A stretch of 64,000 nt of DNA, taken from NCBI GenBank assembly GCA_965214325.1, contig CBDCBG010000006.1:620001-684000 (forward strand), given 5' to 3'. The DNA is from JAJEFO01 sp965214325. GTDB taxonomy: Bacteria > Pseudomonadota > Alphaproteobacteria > Rhodobacterales > Rhodobacteraceae. The translations under genes were made by a program, and so were the position numbers. This document shows, one piece after another, positions 45,137 through 53,792 of the stretch; position 1 is the stretch's first letter, and each line of letters opens with the position of its first letter. The notes below the pieces were generated by a model, which had not been told where the DNA came from, searched no databases, and saw nothing but the letters and a program-made list of their open reading frames with translations.

Positions 45137-46165
45137 ATGGAAAATTTTGGGGTGCCGAACATGGAAGGTCCCCGGGGAATTCAGGACTGCTACGCCATGC
45201 CGCACCACAGGGACAGTGTGTCGCTCGTTGCCGATGTTGGTGGAACGAATACGCGTGTGGCCCTTGCCGAAGGGCGCGCGCTCCTGGAAAGGTCCGTACG
45301 GAAATTCCGGAACTCCGAATTTGAGAACCTGGAATCCCTTCTCTTGCAGTTTGAAGACGATGTCAGCCTCGTGTGCGACGCGGTCGCCGTCGCGTTCGCC
45401 GGACCCGTCCATGACGGACGCGGCACGTTGACCAATCTTGACTGGACGGTGGAGCGCGAGGCTCTCTCCAGCGTCACGGGCGCGCAGACCGTGTCCGTTC
45501 TCAACGACCTGCAGGCGCAGGCTCACGCCCTTCAGACGATCCCGCGCAGACATCTCACTCCAGTCATTGCGGTCGAGCCCGAAGAGACCGGTTCCCGCAG
45601 GCTGGTGATCGGCATCGGCACAGGCTTCAATTCCGCGGTTGCCATCCCGAACGGCCCGGCCTTGATGGTGACGCCTTCCGAATGCGGCCACATCCACTTG
45701 CCGGCCGGCAATGCCGAAGACCTGGAACTCGCCGAATTCATAGCGGCTTCCGCCGGGTTCGCCTCTGTGGAAGATGCGCTTTCGGGCCGAGGCATCGAGA
45801 ACATCCATGCCTGGCTCGCGTCCAGGCTAGGCGAGAGCGAGGCGCGGTCGGCCACGGATATCCTGAAGGGAATCAGGGACGGTGATGACCTCGCCGAAGA
45901 AACCCTCAAGACCTTTGTCCGGATCATGGGATCGGTCTGTGGGGACCTCGCCCTGATTCACCTGCCGTTCGGAGGAATCTATCTTGTCGGGGGCGTGGCC
46001 CGCGCCGTCGCGCCTTATCTTCGTGACTCCGGATTTGAGGAGGGCTTCCGCAACAAGGGCCGGTTCTCCGAGTTCATGGAGCAGTTCCCGGTCCATGTTG
46101 TCACGGATGACTTTGCAGCGTTGTCAGGCTTGGCGGTTCATCTGGAGGAGTTGCGCCAAAAGTGA
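45137..46165 (+). CDS. glk: Glucokinase
   Basis: A 342-residue glucokinase of the bacterial Glk (non-ROK) family that phosphorylates glucose with ATP. The phosphate loop LVADVGGTNTRVAL is near residue 35. The substrate segments NDLQAQAHAL and IGIGTGFNSAVA, the PSECGHIHLP motif and the C-terminal GGIYLVGGVARAVAPYL are all present. The start is uncertain: ATG codons occur at 45137, 45161 and 45197. It would use glucose released by AglA, and glk is part of or adjacent to the agl operon in relatives. Here it is separated from aglR by decayed sequence and has its own strand context. Confidence 0.93.
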   Translation: MENFGVPNMEGPRGIQDCYAMPHHRDSVSLVADVGGTNTRVALAEGRALLERSVRKFRNSEFENLESLLLQFEDDVSLVCDAVAVAFAGPVHDGRGTLTNLDWTVEREALSSVTGAQTVSVLNDLQAQAHALQTIPRRHLTPVIAVEPEETGSRRLVIGIGTGFNSAVAIPNGPALMVTPSECGHIHLPAGNAEDLELAEFIAASAGFASVEDALSGRGIENIHAWLASRLGESEARSATDILKGIRDGDDLAEETLKTFVRIMGSVCGDLALIHLPFGGIYLVGGVARAVAPYLRDSGFEEGFRNKGRFSEFMEQFPVHVVTDDFAALSGLAVHLEELRQK

Positions 46166-46281
46166 CGCACGGGACTCAACACGTTCCGGATCCAGGTTGC
46201 GTCGTGCAGATTTGAGCCGATTCGATTTCGGCACGGCACGGCTCCGGAATACCGCTACCGTCCTTTGCGCATGAACAAGTC

Positions 46282-46315
46282 GACCGGGCGGGCCGTTGGC
46301 ACGCCCTGCCCGGTC
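46282..46315. terminator. Hairpin between glk and the HNH gene (weak terminator candidate)
   Basis: GACCGGGC and GCCCGGTC form a perfect 8-bp stem with an 18-nt loop between the convergent glk and HNH genes. Neither strand has a clear T run, so this is only a candidate. Confidence 0.35.
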
Positions 46316-46327
46316 GCCAAGCCCCGG

Positions 46328-46912
46328 TCACGCCTCCAGTTCGGCGTCCCAATACAGGAAGTCGAACCAGGTCTCGTGCAGGTGATTAGGCGGGAACTTC
46401 CTGCCTTGGTTCCGAAGCTCGACCGACCCGGGCCGCTGCGGCGTGCGGCGCAGCGACATGCCGGCCTGCGCGAGCGAGTTTGCGCCCTTGCGAAGATTGC
46501 ATTTCGCACAAGCCGCGACCACGTTCTCCCAGCTCGTCGTGCCGCCGCGAGACCGGGGAATGACATGGTCGAAAGTCAGCTCCCCTCGGGCGCCGCAGTA
46601 CTGGCACCGAAACTCGTCTCGAAGAAACAGGTTGAACCGAGTGAAGGCCGCCCGCTTCTCCGGGTGGACATAGTCCTTCAGGACGACCACGGACGGAATG
46701 GGGATTTCCGTGGACGGGCTGCGGACCACCTCTTCGTACCGTGCCAAGACCTCCACCCGATGCAGCCACACGGCCTTGACCGCTTCCTGCCAAGGCCACA
46801 GGGACAGCGGAAAGTAGCTCAGCGGCCTGTAGTCGGCGTTCAACACCAACGCGGGGTGATGCTTGAGGCTCTTCGGCTCCCGTACAAAACCTGTTCTGAA
46901 ACTGCCGCTCAT
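46328..46912 (-). CDS. HNH endonuclease-domain protein
   Basis: A 194-residue protein with an HNH nuclease domain. The zinc-stabilised fold is visible in the FRCQYCGARGELTFDHVIPRSRGG region, the Asp-His of TFDHVIPRS, and then SWENVVAACAKCNLRKG with the second CxxC. The family, abundant in alphaproteobacteria, has an N-terminal LVLNADYRPLSYFPLS motif. It usually stands alone and its cellular role is unknown; it is not linked to a restriction or defence system here. The ATG at 46912 gives the usual length; the longer frame upstream is not conserved. Confidence 0.88.
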   Translation of the reverse strand: MSGSFRTGFVREPKSLKHHPALVLNADYRPLSYFPLSLWPWQEAVKAVWLHRVEVLARYEEVVRSPSTEIPIPSVVVLKDYVHPEKRAAFTRFNLFLRDEFRCQYCGARGELTFDHVIPRSRGGTTSWENVVAACAKCNLRKGANSLAQAGMSLRRTPQRPGSVELRNQGRKFPPNHLHETWFDFLYWDAELEA

Positions 46913-47089
46913 TTCCGTTCCATCCGTCCTCCGGCGCCACGCAAGTCCTTTCCCAGGGCCGTCCGATTTTCGGGCGACTATATATGGCGGCGTCCGCATG
47001 GCAAGTCCCATGAATGTTGGGTGCTGCCGCAGGAGGATGTGACAGGAACGCGACAGGTTTTCCACAGGCTTGTCAACAGGCCCGGACCG

Positions 47090-47764
47090 TCAGGTCTCGC
47101 CTGCCTCGATTCCGAACCGCTTTCGAATGAATGCCAGCGCAACCGAAAGCCCGTCTGGCGAAATTCCGTGCCCCGTTCCCTCCATCACATGGCTGGAAAC
47201 CTCGAAACCCGCAGCCTGCAACGCTTCCGTCGCCGCCCCAAGCTCGGCAAAGGGCACCACCTCGTCGACGTCTCCGTGAACGAGCAACGCAGGCGGCCGC
47301 GACCTGGCCTCGTCGGCGATGCAGCCCGGAAACATCAACCGCCCCGAAAAACCCACGATCCCGGCCAAGGGATCGCTCCTCCTCGGGGCAACATGCAGGC
47401 CCATCATCGTGCCTTGGCTGAATCCGAAGAGCGCAATGCGATCGGGATCGAGACATTCGTCCGCCAGGATCTTGTCAACGAAGGCATCAAGCAGCTTCGC
47501 GGACCGAACCAGTTCCTCGACCATCGCCGCTTCCGTCGATCCGTCGAGCCACGGGACAGGAAACCATTGAAAGCCAGCCGGATTTGCCACCGATGGGGAA
47601 GGCGCATCGACGGCCATGAACACTGTGTCGGGCAGTGCCGGCGCAACCTGCTCGCCGATTCCGAGCAGGTCGAGACCGTCCGCGCCATATCCGTGAAGGA
47701 ACAGCACGAGCGAACTGTCCTTGCCAGAGGCACTGCCCCGGCGCTTGTGATTCAGCACGCTCAT
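47090..47764 (-). CDS. Alpha/beta hydrolase of the phospholipase/carboxylesterase (YpfH) family
   Basis: A 224-residue cytoplasmic esterase. The catalytic triad is visible: Ser in LFGFSQGTMMGL, Asp in VHGDVDEVVPF and His in EGTGHGISPDG. The oxyanion motif LFLHGYGADG is near the N-terminus. The ATG at 47764 overlaps the stop of the alkA gene (ATGA), and the long extension upstream lies within alkA. The physiological substrate is unknown. Confidence 0.9.
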   Translation of the reverse strand: MSVLNHKRRGSASGKDSSLVLFLHGYGADGLDLLGIGEQVAPALPDTVFMAVDAPSPSVANPAGFQWFPVPWLDGSTEAAMVEELVRSAKLLDAFVDKILADECLDPDRIALFGFSQGTMMGLHVAPRRSDPLAGIVGFSGRLMFPGCIADEARSRPPALLVHGDVDEVVPFAELGAATEALQAAGFEVSSHVMEGTGHGISPDGLSVALAFIRKRFGIEAGET

Positions 47765-48399
47765 CGAATCCCCTCTCGTTGCTTCGCGGCGCGGTAATAG
47801 GCCCAAAGCAGCCGCGCGGCGACGCCGCGCCACGGCGACCATGCCTCCGCCATCTGCCGCAATTCGCGTTCCGTGGGCCTTTCCGGGGTCTCGAACAGAA
47901 TGCGCGCCGCCTCCTGAAGCGCTAGGTCGCCAGGTGCAAAGACGTCGGCACGGCCAAGCGAGAACAGTGCGTAGATCTCCGCCGTCCAGCGCCCGATCCC
48001 GGGCACTTGGACCAGCGTCTCGATGACCTCGTCCGTGGGCAGCCCGCGCAACCGGCTGAAGCGGATGCCCGATGCGGCAAGTTCACGGGCGTAACGCATT
48101 TTCTGGCGCGACAGGCCGCACGCCCTGAGCTCGTCGTCGCTGGCCGCCGCTATCTTCCGCGGGCCGGTCAATCCGGCGGATTTCAGTCTCCCCCAGATCG
48201 CATCGGCCGCCGCCACGGAAACCTGCTGGCTGACGATGGCGTCAAGAAGCGGCGCAAATCCGTCCTTGCGTCGTCGAAGCGGCAGCGGTCCGGCAATGGC
48301 AAGCGCATCGCGAAAGCGCGGCTCACGTCTTGAGAGGTAGTCGGCCCCCTCGGCAACGCAGGCGGGGGTCTCGATGATGCGGCCTATTCTCTCTGGCAC
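47761..48399 (-). CDS. alkA: DNA-3-methyladenine glycosylase II (AlkA-type)
   Basis: A 212-residue HhH-GPD DNA glycosylase that excises alkylated bases. The helix-hairpin-helix is LVQVPGIGRWTAEIYALFSL, with the catalytic Asp in VFAPGDLALQEA. It lacks the Cys loop of Nth/MutY. I chose a GTG start at 48399, preceded by GGGAGGA and fitting family length; the frame is open to 48552. It overlaps the esterase gene by 4 bp. Confidence 0.9.
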   Translation of the reverse strand: MPERIGRIIETPACVAEGADYLSRREPRFRDALAIAGPLPLRRRKDGFAPLLDAIVSQQVSVAAADAIWGRLKSAGLTGPRKIAAASDDELRACGLSRQKMRYARELAASGIRFSRLRGLPTDEVIETLVQVPGIGRWTAEIYALFSLGRADVFAPGDLALQEAARILFETPERPTERELRQMAEAWSPWRGVAARLLWAYYRAAKQREGIR

Positions 48400-48496
48400 G
48401 ATGTCCTCCCGAACGGCGCGCGGACGGTAGTCGCAGGAACGACAAAACGGAAGCCCCGACCTTGCCGGCGCCGCCGGAACCGAGTACCGGGCCTGC

Positions 48497-49717
48497 ATGC
48501 CGGAAACTTCAGTCATTTCCACGGCGCGGCGGAACGTGACGGTCCTGGTCATCGCCCAAGGCTATCTCGGCTCACAGATGCCCATGATGTTCATCGTGTC
48601 CGCCCTTGCCGGGCAGTCGCTTGCACCGAACGCCTGCCTCGCCACGCTGCCGATCTCGCTGATCGTGCTTGGCTCCATGCTGGCGGCGACGCCGCTGTCG
48701 AACATCATGCAACGGCACGGACGCACGCTTGGCTTCGTGATCGGAGCGACGGGCGGCGCCATTGGCGCGGCACTGTCAGCCTGGGGCCTTGCCACCGGAA
48801 GCTTCACGCTCTTCCTGGCAGGATCGGCATTCGCCGGCATGTACCTTTCCTCCCAGGGCTTCTTCCGTTTCGCAGCTGCCGACACGGCATCCGCGACGTT
48901 TCGCCCGAAGGCGATCAGCTACGTCATCGCGGCGGGGCTTGCGAGCGCGGTGATCGGCCCGCAACTGGTCAAGGTGACCGCAGATGCCTCGGCGGTGCCG
49001 TTTCTTGGCACGTTTCTCGCGATCATCGCGATCAACGTGAGCGGTGCATTCCTGTTCCTGCTCCTGGACATTCCGAAGCCAAAGGTCGTCGAGATCTCGG
49101 AAAGTGCCAGGACCCGCCTTGAACTCCTGAAGTCGCCCAGGGTGCTGGTGGCAATCATCTGTGCGATGGTTTCCTATTCCCTGATGAATCTCGTGATGAC
49201 CTCCACCCCGCTCGCGGTGGTGGGCTGCGGGTTCAGCAGCAACAACGCTGCCGACGTCGTCTCGGCCCACGTCCTGGCCATGTTCGCGCCGTCGTTCTTT
49301 ACCGGGCACCTGATTGCGCGATTCGGCGCGGAACGGATCGTTGCCATCGGGCTCGCGATCCTCGCCGCGGCCGGAGGCGTTGGCCTTTCGGGAACCGATC
49401 TCAGCAACTTCTTTGGCACGCTCATTCTCCTGGGGCTGGGCTGGAACTTCGGCTTCATCGGCGCGACCGCAATGCTTTCGAGCGCGCATTCACCCGAGGA
49501 ACGCGGTCGAGTCCAGGGCTTGAACGACACGATCGTGTTCGGCTGCGTGACGCTGGCGTCGCTTTCGTCCGGCGGGCTGATGAACTGCACCGGCGGTTCG
49601 GCAGTGGAAGGCTGGACCTCCGTGAACATTGCCATGGCACCGTTTCTGGCACTGGCGGGAGGCGCGCTGCTCTGGTTGGTGCTTGCGCACCGAACACCGG
49701 ATCGTGCGGCAAATTGA
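48497..49717 (+). CDS. MFS transporter (YcaD/quinolone-type, substrate unknown)
   Basis: A 406-residue major-facilitator protein with 12 predicted hydrophobic segments. The conserved loop between segments 2 and 3 reads IMQRHGRTLGF, a degenerate form of the MFS motif. The relatives I recall are uncharacterised efflux-like carriers in Rhodobacterales. It is divergent from alkA and is followed by the candidate sRNA on the other strand. Confidence 0.8.
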   Translation: MPETSVISTARRNVTVLVIAQGYLGSQMPMMFIVSALAGQSLAPNACLATLPISLIVLGSMLAATPLSNIMQRHGRTLGFVIGATGGAIGAALSAWGLATGSFTLFLAGSAFAGMYLSSQGFFRFAAADTASATFRPKAISYVIAAGLASAVIGPQLVKVTADASAVPFLGTFLAIIAINVSGAFLFLLLDIPKPKVVEISESARTRLELLKSPRVLVAIICAMVSYSLMNLVMTSTPLAVVGCGFSSNNAADVVSAHVLAMFAPSFFTGHLIARFGAERIVAIGLAILAAAGGVGLSGTDLSNFFGTLILLGLGWNFGFIGATAMLSSAHSPEERGRVQGLNDTIVFGCVTLASLSSGGLMNCTGGSAVEGWTSVNIAMAPFLALAGGALLWLVLAHRTPDRAAN

Positions 49718-49749
49718 CTGCTGCTGCCCGGTGCATCGGCATTGCGGAC

Positions 49750-49775
49750 AAAAAAACGCCCGCACAAGGCGGGCG
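49750..49775 (-). terminator. Rho-independent terminator (minus strand)
   Basis: On the minus strand CGCCCGC-CTTGT-GCGGGCG forms a 7-bp GC stem with a 5-nt loop, directly followed by seven T. No annotated minus-strand gene ends here, which points to a short transcript upstream of it (see the candidate sRNA). On the plus strand the same hairpin may weakly terminate the MFS gene. Confidence 0.8.
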
Positions 49776-49824
49776 CTTAGTTATTGAGGCAGGTTTCATA
49801 CAGGCAAGAAACCTATCGAGCAGT
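49750..49824 (-). ncRNA. Candidate small RNA with its own promoter and terminator
   Basis: A compact leftward unit lies in the 215-bp gap between two plus-strand genes. A sigma70-like promoter (49831-49859) predicts a start near 49824. The transcript of about 75 nt would fold an AGGTTTC/GAAACCT hairpin (plus-strand copies 49791-49797 and 49808-49814) with a 10-nt loop. A single-stranded GCCTCAATAACTAA stretch follows, then the GC-rich terminator hairpin and T run. This is the layout of an Hfq-type sRNA. No open frame of note fits inside. I do not recognise a known family. Confidence 0.55.
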
Positions 49825-49830
49825 GACCCG

Positions 49831-49859
49831 CTTATACGCCACGTTTCGCCAAACTCCAA
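49831..49859 (-). promoter_or_regulatory. Promoter of the candidate sRNA
   Basis: On the minus strand TTGGAG (-35) and TATAAG (-10) are separated by exactly 17 bp. The -10 matches five of six consensus bases. No minus-strand protein gene follows, only the short hairpin-terminator unit. Confidence 0.5.
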
Positions 49860-49932
49860 GCCAAAAGTTTGACAACTTGAGAAACGCCCGATAGGCCGCC
49901 AGGAACATGTCGGCAGAAGGACGTCCACCACG

Positions 49933-51735
49933 ATGAACCCATATCGCAGACTAGCGCTGACAATGGCCCTTCTGTTGGCGGCGGGATCCGGGCATGCCGA
50001 GCCAAAGCATGGCATAGCTATGTATGGCGCCCCCGCACTGCCACCGGATTTTGTGTCTTTGCCCTATGCAAACCCGGATGCGCCCAAGGGCGGACGCATC
50101 GTTCAGGGAGAGGTGGGAAGCTTTGATTCCCTCAACCCGCACATCCTGAAAGGCCGCGTTCCCTGGCAGCTGAGATTCCTGGCCCATGAAAGCCTCATGG
50201 GGCGCAATTGGGACGAACCGTTCTCCCTATACGGCCTCCTTGCCGAATCAATCGAAGTGCCCGACGACCGCTCGTGGGTCGAGTTCACGCTGAGACCGGA
50301 AGCCAGGTTCTCTGACGGCACACCGGTCACGGTCGATGACGTTCTTTGGTCCTACGAGACGCTAGGCACCGTCGGACATCCACGCTACCATGGATCGTGG
50401 AAAAAGATTGCCAGCGCCGAACGCACGGGCGAGCGAAGCGTGAGGTTCACGTCCAACGTGCGCGACGATGAACTTCCGCTGATCCTTGGCCTCCGCCCGA
50501 TCCTCAAGAAATCGCAATGGGAGGGACGGGATTTCGCGGAATCAGGCACCGAAGTCATTCCGATCTCCTCCGCACCTTACGTGATTTCCGACTTCGAGCC
50601 TGGGCGCTATGTGGTCCTGACCCGAAGTCCCGACTACTGGGGCGACGGCGTCGTTCCCTATCGCCGAGGAACGGCCAACCTGGACGAGATCAGGATGGAG
50701 TTCTTTGCCGACGGCACCGCGATGTTCGAAGCCTTCAAGGGCGGATTGCTGACCACCGCGCGCGAAACCAGCGTGCAAAAGTGGAACAGCCAGTACAACT
50801 TTCCGGCCGTGCAGTCTGGAGAAGTGGTCAAGTCCCTGATCCCTCACAAGCGTCCGTCCGGAATACGCGGTCTCGTGATGAACACCCGGCGGCCGCAGCT
50901 TCGGGATTGGCGGATTCGCGAGGCCTTGATCACGGCCTTCAACTTCGAATTCATCAACCAGACGATCAATGGCGAAGTTCAACCCCGCATCACGTCTTAC
51001 TTTTCAAACTCGATTCTTGGCATGAGCAAAGGACCGGCCGAGGGCCGCGTGCGGGAATTTCTCGAGCCCTTCGCAACGGAACTCCTGCCCGGCGCGCTCG
51101 AAGGCTACGAACTTCCCGCAGGAGACGGCACCGAGCGGAATCGAAAGAACCTGAGCGCCGCGCTTGCGCTCATGGACGACGCAGGCTGGTCGCTCGAGGA
51201 CGGCAAGCTGAGGAACGAGGCGGGCGATAGCTTCGGTTTCGAGATTCTCCTCACTTCCGGGGCCACTGAGACGCACCAGATCGTGGACATCTACACGGCC
51301 GCGCTGGAACGCATGGGAGCCGACGTCACGGTCACCGCGGTCGACGCCGCAGAATTCAAGGAACGCACGAACAAGTTTGACTTCGACATGACGTGGTATG
51401 CGAGGGGCATGTCGCTCTCTCCCGGCAACGAGCAGAATCTCTACTGGAGTTCTGAGGCTGCGGATTCCGAAGGAAGCCGGAACTGGATGGGAGTCCGGAG
51501 TCCCGCGGTGGAGGCCATGATCGAGCGGCTCTTGACATCCAGAAGCCAGGACGATTTCGTCGCTGCGACCAGGGCCCTTGACAGGGTCCTGACAACGGGA
51601 CGCTACGTGATTCCGATCTGGCATGTTCCGGTCTCGCGGATCGCGCATATAAGGCAGCTGCGATACCCGGACGGGCTGCCGATGTACGGGGACTGGATCG
51701 GTTTCCAGCCTGACGTCTGGTGGTATGAGGAGTGA
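49933..51735 (+). CDS. YejA-like peptide/oligopeptide ABC transporter binding protein
   Basis: A 600-residue periplasmic solute-binding protein of family 5. The signal peptide ends near GSGHAEP. The mature part begins HGIAMYGAPALPPDFVSLPY, typical of YejA-like proteins, and includes the DGTPVTVDDVLWSYE motif of the family and a C-terminal IPIWHVPV segment. No permease or ATPase gene follows, although yejBEF usually does, so the protein may be an orphan receptor or its partners lie elsewhere. The entericidin-like gene starts within five bases of its stop. Confidence 0.9.
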   Translation: MNPYRRLALTMALLLAAGSGHAEPKHGIAMYGAPALPPDFVSLPYANPDAPKGGRIVQGEVGSFDSLNPHILKGRVPWQLRFLAHESLMGRNWDEPFSLYGLLAESIEVPDDRSWVEFTLRPEARFSDGTPVTVDDVLWSYETLGTVGHPRYHGSWKKIASAERTGERSVRFTSNVRDDELPLILGLRPILKKSQWEGRDFAESGTEVIPISSAPYVISDFEPGRYVVLTRSPDYWGDGVVPYRRGTANLDEIRMEFFADGTAMFEAFKGGLLTTARETSVQKWNSQYNFPAVQSGEVVKSLIPHKRPSGIRGLVMNTRRPQLRDWRIREALITAFNFEFINQTINGEVQPRITSYFSNSILGMSKGPAEGRVREFLEPFATELLPGALEGYELPAGDGTERNRKNLSAALALMDDAGWSLEDGKLRNEAGDSFGFEILLTSGATETHQIVDIYTAALERMGADVTVTAVDAAEFKERTNKFDFDMTWYARGMSLSPGNEQNLYWSSEAADSEGSRNWMGVRSPAVEAMIERLLTSRSQDDFVAATRALDRVLTTGRYVIPIWHVPVSRIAHIRQLRYPDGLPMYGDWIGFQPDVWWYEE

Positions 51736-51739
51736 GAAA

Positions 51740-51859
51740 GTGCGAAAGATCATGCTGCTTGTGGTACTTCTGATCGGACTTGCCGCGTGCAATACGGTAG
51801 AAGGCATTGGAAGTGACGTGTCGGCAGGTGCTAGCGCCATAGGCAACGCGCTGCGGTAA
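51740..51859 (+). CDS. Entericidin A/B-like small lipoprotein
   Basis: A 39-residue lipoprotein: a basic start, a hydrophobic signal (KIMLLVVLLIGLAAC) with lipobox LAAC, and a short mature part of about 22 residues, NTVEGIGSDVSAGASAIGNA, which closely matches the entericidin family (NTxxGxGxDxxxAGxxI). Entericidins are small membrane lipoproteins linked to stress and programmed lysis in enterics; in alphaproteobacteria the role is unclear. I chose the GTG at 51740 with AGGAG seven bases upstream; an in-frame ATG at 51725, inside the previous gene, is possible. Tight spacing suggests co-transcription with the binding-protein gene. Confidence 0.85.
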   Translation: MRKIMLLVVLLIGLAACNTVEGIGSDVSAGASAIGNALR

Positions 51860-51953
51860 GCCGCCCTGCCAACACACCGGCGCGAGCGCGGAAAGCCAGG
51901 GCGCTTTCCGTGCCGCAACGTTGTCACTTGCCGCCGTCCGCGCCTTGGACAGG

Positions 51954-52860
51954 ATGGCTCTCGGCCACCAGGGCAAGAAAGTGCTTCGAATCGCTGCCAA
52001 CGGCCTCGGTCGAACGGGGAACCTGCCGCTCCGACAACTCTTTGGCGAGGCGCGCGGCGGCGAGGTCGCCGCGTTGAACGGGCCCTTCGCCGAATTAAGG
52101 CAGCATGCCCTGCTGCCGGAACTCGACACGGTTCATGACCGCTGGGGCCACGGCATCGAGGCAAGGGACGGTCATCTTTCCGTAGATGGGCTTGCGATGC
52201 GGCTCACGCAGGTCAAGGTATTCCGTGACTTGCCGCTTCGGGCACTCGGCGTCGAACCGGCCCTCGATTGCACCGGCGTCCACAGGTCCGCAGCGAATCT
52301 GCGCATCTGCGTGGACGTCGGCATTCAAAATGTCAGTATCGACGCCAGTGAGGTGCAGGGGCGTCCTGAACCTTGCCCGCGCCACCAATCACGACCTTTA
52401 CGATCTCGCGTCCACGACATCGCCACAGCCGCATCCCGCACGACGAGCCGTCTTGTGCCATTTGTTAATGTCATGTATGATTACTCATATATAACTCGTT
52501 GTTAATTAACAATAATACATGATGATGCCTGCGCAAATACCATGGTCGACATCGCGTAAAGTGATCCCCGGCACGCACGTTCCGTCTTGAATTCCCTGAT
52601 CCCGGCCTCAACGGGTTCGGCCACCGCAATCTCGCTCATCTGTCTCGAACCCGCAGGACGCCTGAACGCTCCATCATTCCGGGGTCCACTCCCAAATGCA
52701 TCATCGGTCCACGAAGTGTTCGAGTTGGCAAGCGAGGCAAGCGCCGCGAAGGTGAACGCTCCATTTGCCGATCAGGCCTCGGGAAGCCTGAAAGGCATCC
52801 TCGGCTACGAGAAGCGTCCGCTGGCAGCCGGCGACGTCCTGCATGCACCTCGCGATGGCC
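51954..52860 (+). pseudogene. gap: Degraded glyceraldehyde-3-phosphate dehydrogenase gene
   Basis: Most of a GAPDH can be read through frame changes. The NAD site is VLRIAANGLGRTGN (normally a GFGRIGR type). LDTVHDRW and ALDCTGVHRSA follow. A shift near 52,300 gives VLNLARATNHDLYDLA, and back in the first frame HDIATAASRTTSRLVP holds the active-site region, where the catalytic Cys of SCTTN is Arg. In-frame stops are at 52503-52505 and 52557-52559. The C-terminal part ARSVLNSLIPASTGSATAI, then PLPNASSVHEVFELA and GPLKGILGYE-like SLKGILGYEKRPL, is still clear. The match fades near 52,860. The NASLTDCVFE-like motif suggests the GAPDH subgroup often found with arsJ. This copy is non-functional. 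Confidence 0.85.
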
Positions 52861-53144
52861 AAGAGCGCACGAATCGCCATGGATGTTGGATTCCAGTTCA
52901 TGTCGCACGACGTTGGTCGCCTCGTCGGCACCTTTCTATCCGACCTCTGCCATCGGTTGCGGGTTGTCGCGGGATGCCCGGGAATGACGGCAATCGTGTC
53001 GGCGCCGAGCATCCATGCCGCTGTGCGCTTGGCGCGTCGAAGTCCAGTCTCCTCCTAGGGCCATGTGCCGGATCGGCATTGATGCGGGTCGCTCCCGGCA
53101 GGCAGTCTCTTGCACATGCCGACGAGGAATGCCAACGAGTGCGA

Positions 53145-53792
53145 ATGATGATCAAGCTCGACATCATGAGCGACCCGATTTGTCCATGGTGCTACATTGG
53201 CAAGAGTAATCTCGACAGTGCGCTTGAGTTGCGCCCGGATCATCCGTTCCAGATTCAATGGCATCCGTTTCAGTTGAATCCTGACATGCCGGGCGGCGGC
53301 ATGGAGCGACAAGTCTATCTTGATGAAAAGTTCGGCGGGAGACAGAACGCCAAGCAGGTCTACGATCGGGTCGTCGAGGCCGCGAGAACCGCCGGGCTGA
53401 AACTCGACCTCGATGGAATCAAGCGAACGCCCAACACGCTTGACGCCCATCGCCTGATCCACTGGGCAAGTCTCGAAGGATGCCAGAGCGCGGCGGTCAC
53501 CCGTCTTTTCGCGGCGTATTTCGAGGAATGCAGGGACATTGGAGACCGACTGGAACTGCTTGGCATCGCGGCAGCCGTCGGCCTTGATCGCGCCGTGACG
53601 GAACGCCTGCTTCGCAGCGACGCAGACATCGACGAAACCTGCGCAAGGGACGCGCATGCCAGGAATCGTGGCGTAGCCGGCGTTCCCGCATTCATCGTTG
53701 CCGGCCGCCAAGTCGTTCAGGGTGCGCAGCCAACGGCCCTTTGGCTCAGAATCATGGACGAATTGTCCGGGCAAGCCGAGGCGACTTCGTGA
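53145..53792 (+). CDS. DsbA-family (FrnE-like) oxidoreductase
   Basis: A 215-residue thioredoxin-fold protein of the DsbA/FrnE group with the active-site motif SDPICPWCYIGK (CPWC) at residues about 8-19. It has no signal peptide, so it is cytosolic, as FrnE-like proteins are. The C-terminal GVAGVPAFIVAGRQVVQGAQ has the cis-Pro loop typical of the fold. The start is the first of two adjacent ATGs at 53145; the open frame upstream belongs to the GAPDH remnant. It overlaps the downstream transporter gene by 4 bp (GTGA). Confidence 0.9.
   Translation: MMIKLDIMSDPICPWCYIGKSNLDSALELRPDHPFQIQWHPFQLNPDMPGGGMERQVYLDEKFGGRQNAKQVYDRVVEAARTAGLKLDLDGIKRTPNTLDAHRLIHWASLEGCQSAAVTRLFAAYFEECRDIGDRLELLGIAAAVGLDRAVTERLLRSDADIDETCARDAHARNRGVAGVPAFIVAGRQVVQGAQPTALWLRIMDELSGQAEATS

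Noticed and set aside
47055..47080. DnaA-box-like words (TTTTCCACA and TTGTCAACA) upstream of the HNH gene
   Set aside because: Each differs from the strict DnaA box, only two occur, and no origin-type gene (dnaA, parAB, hemE) is near.
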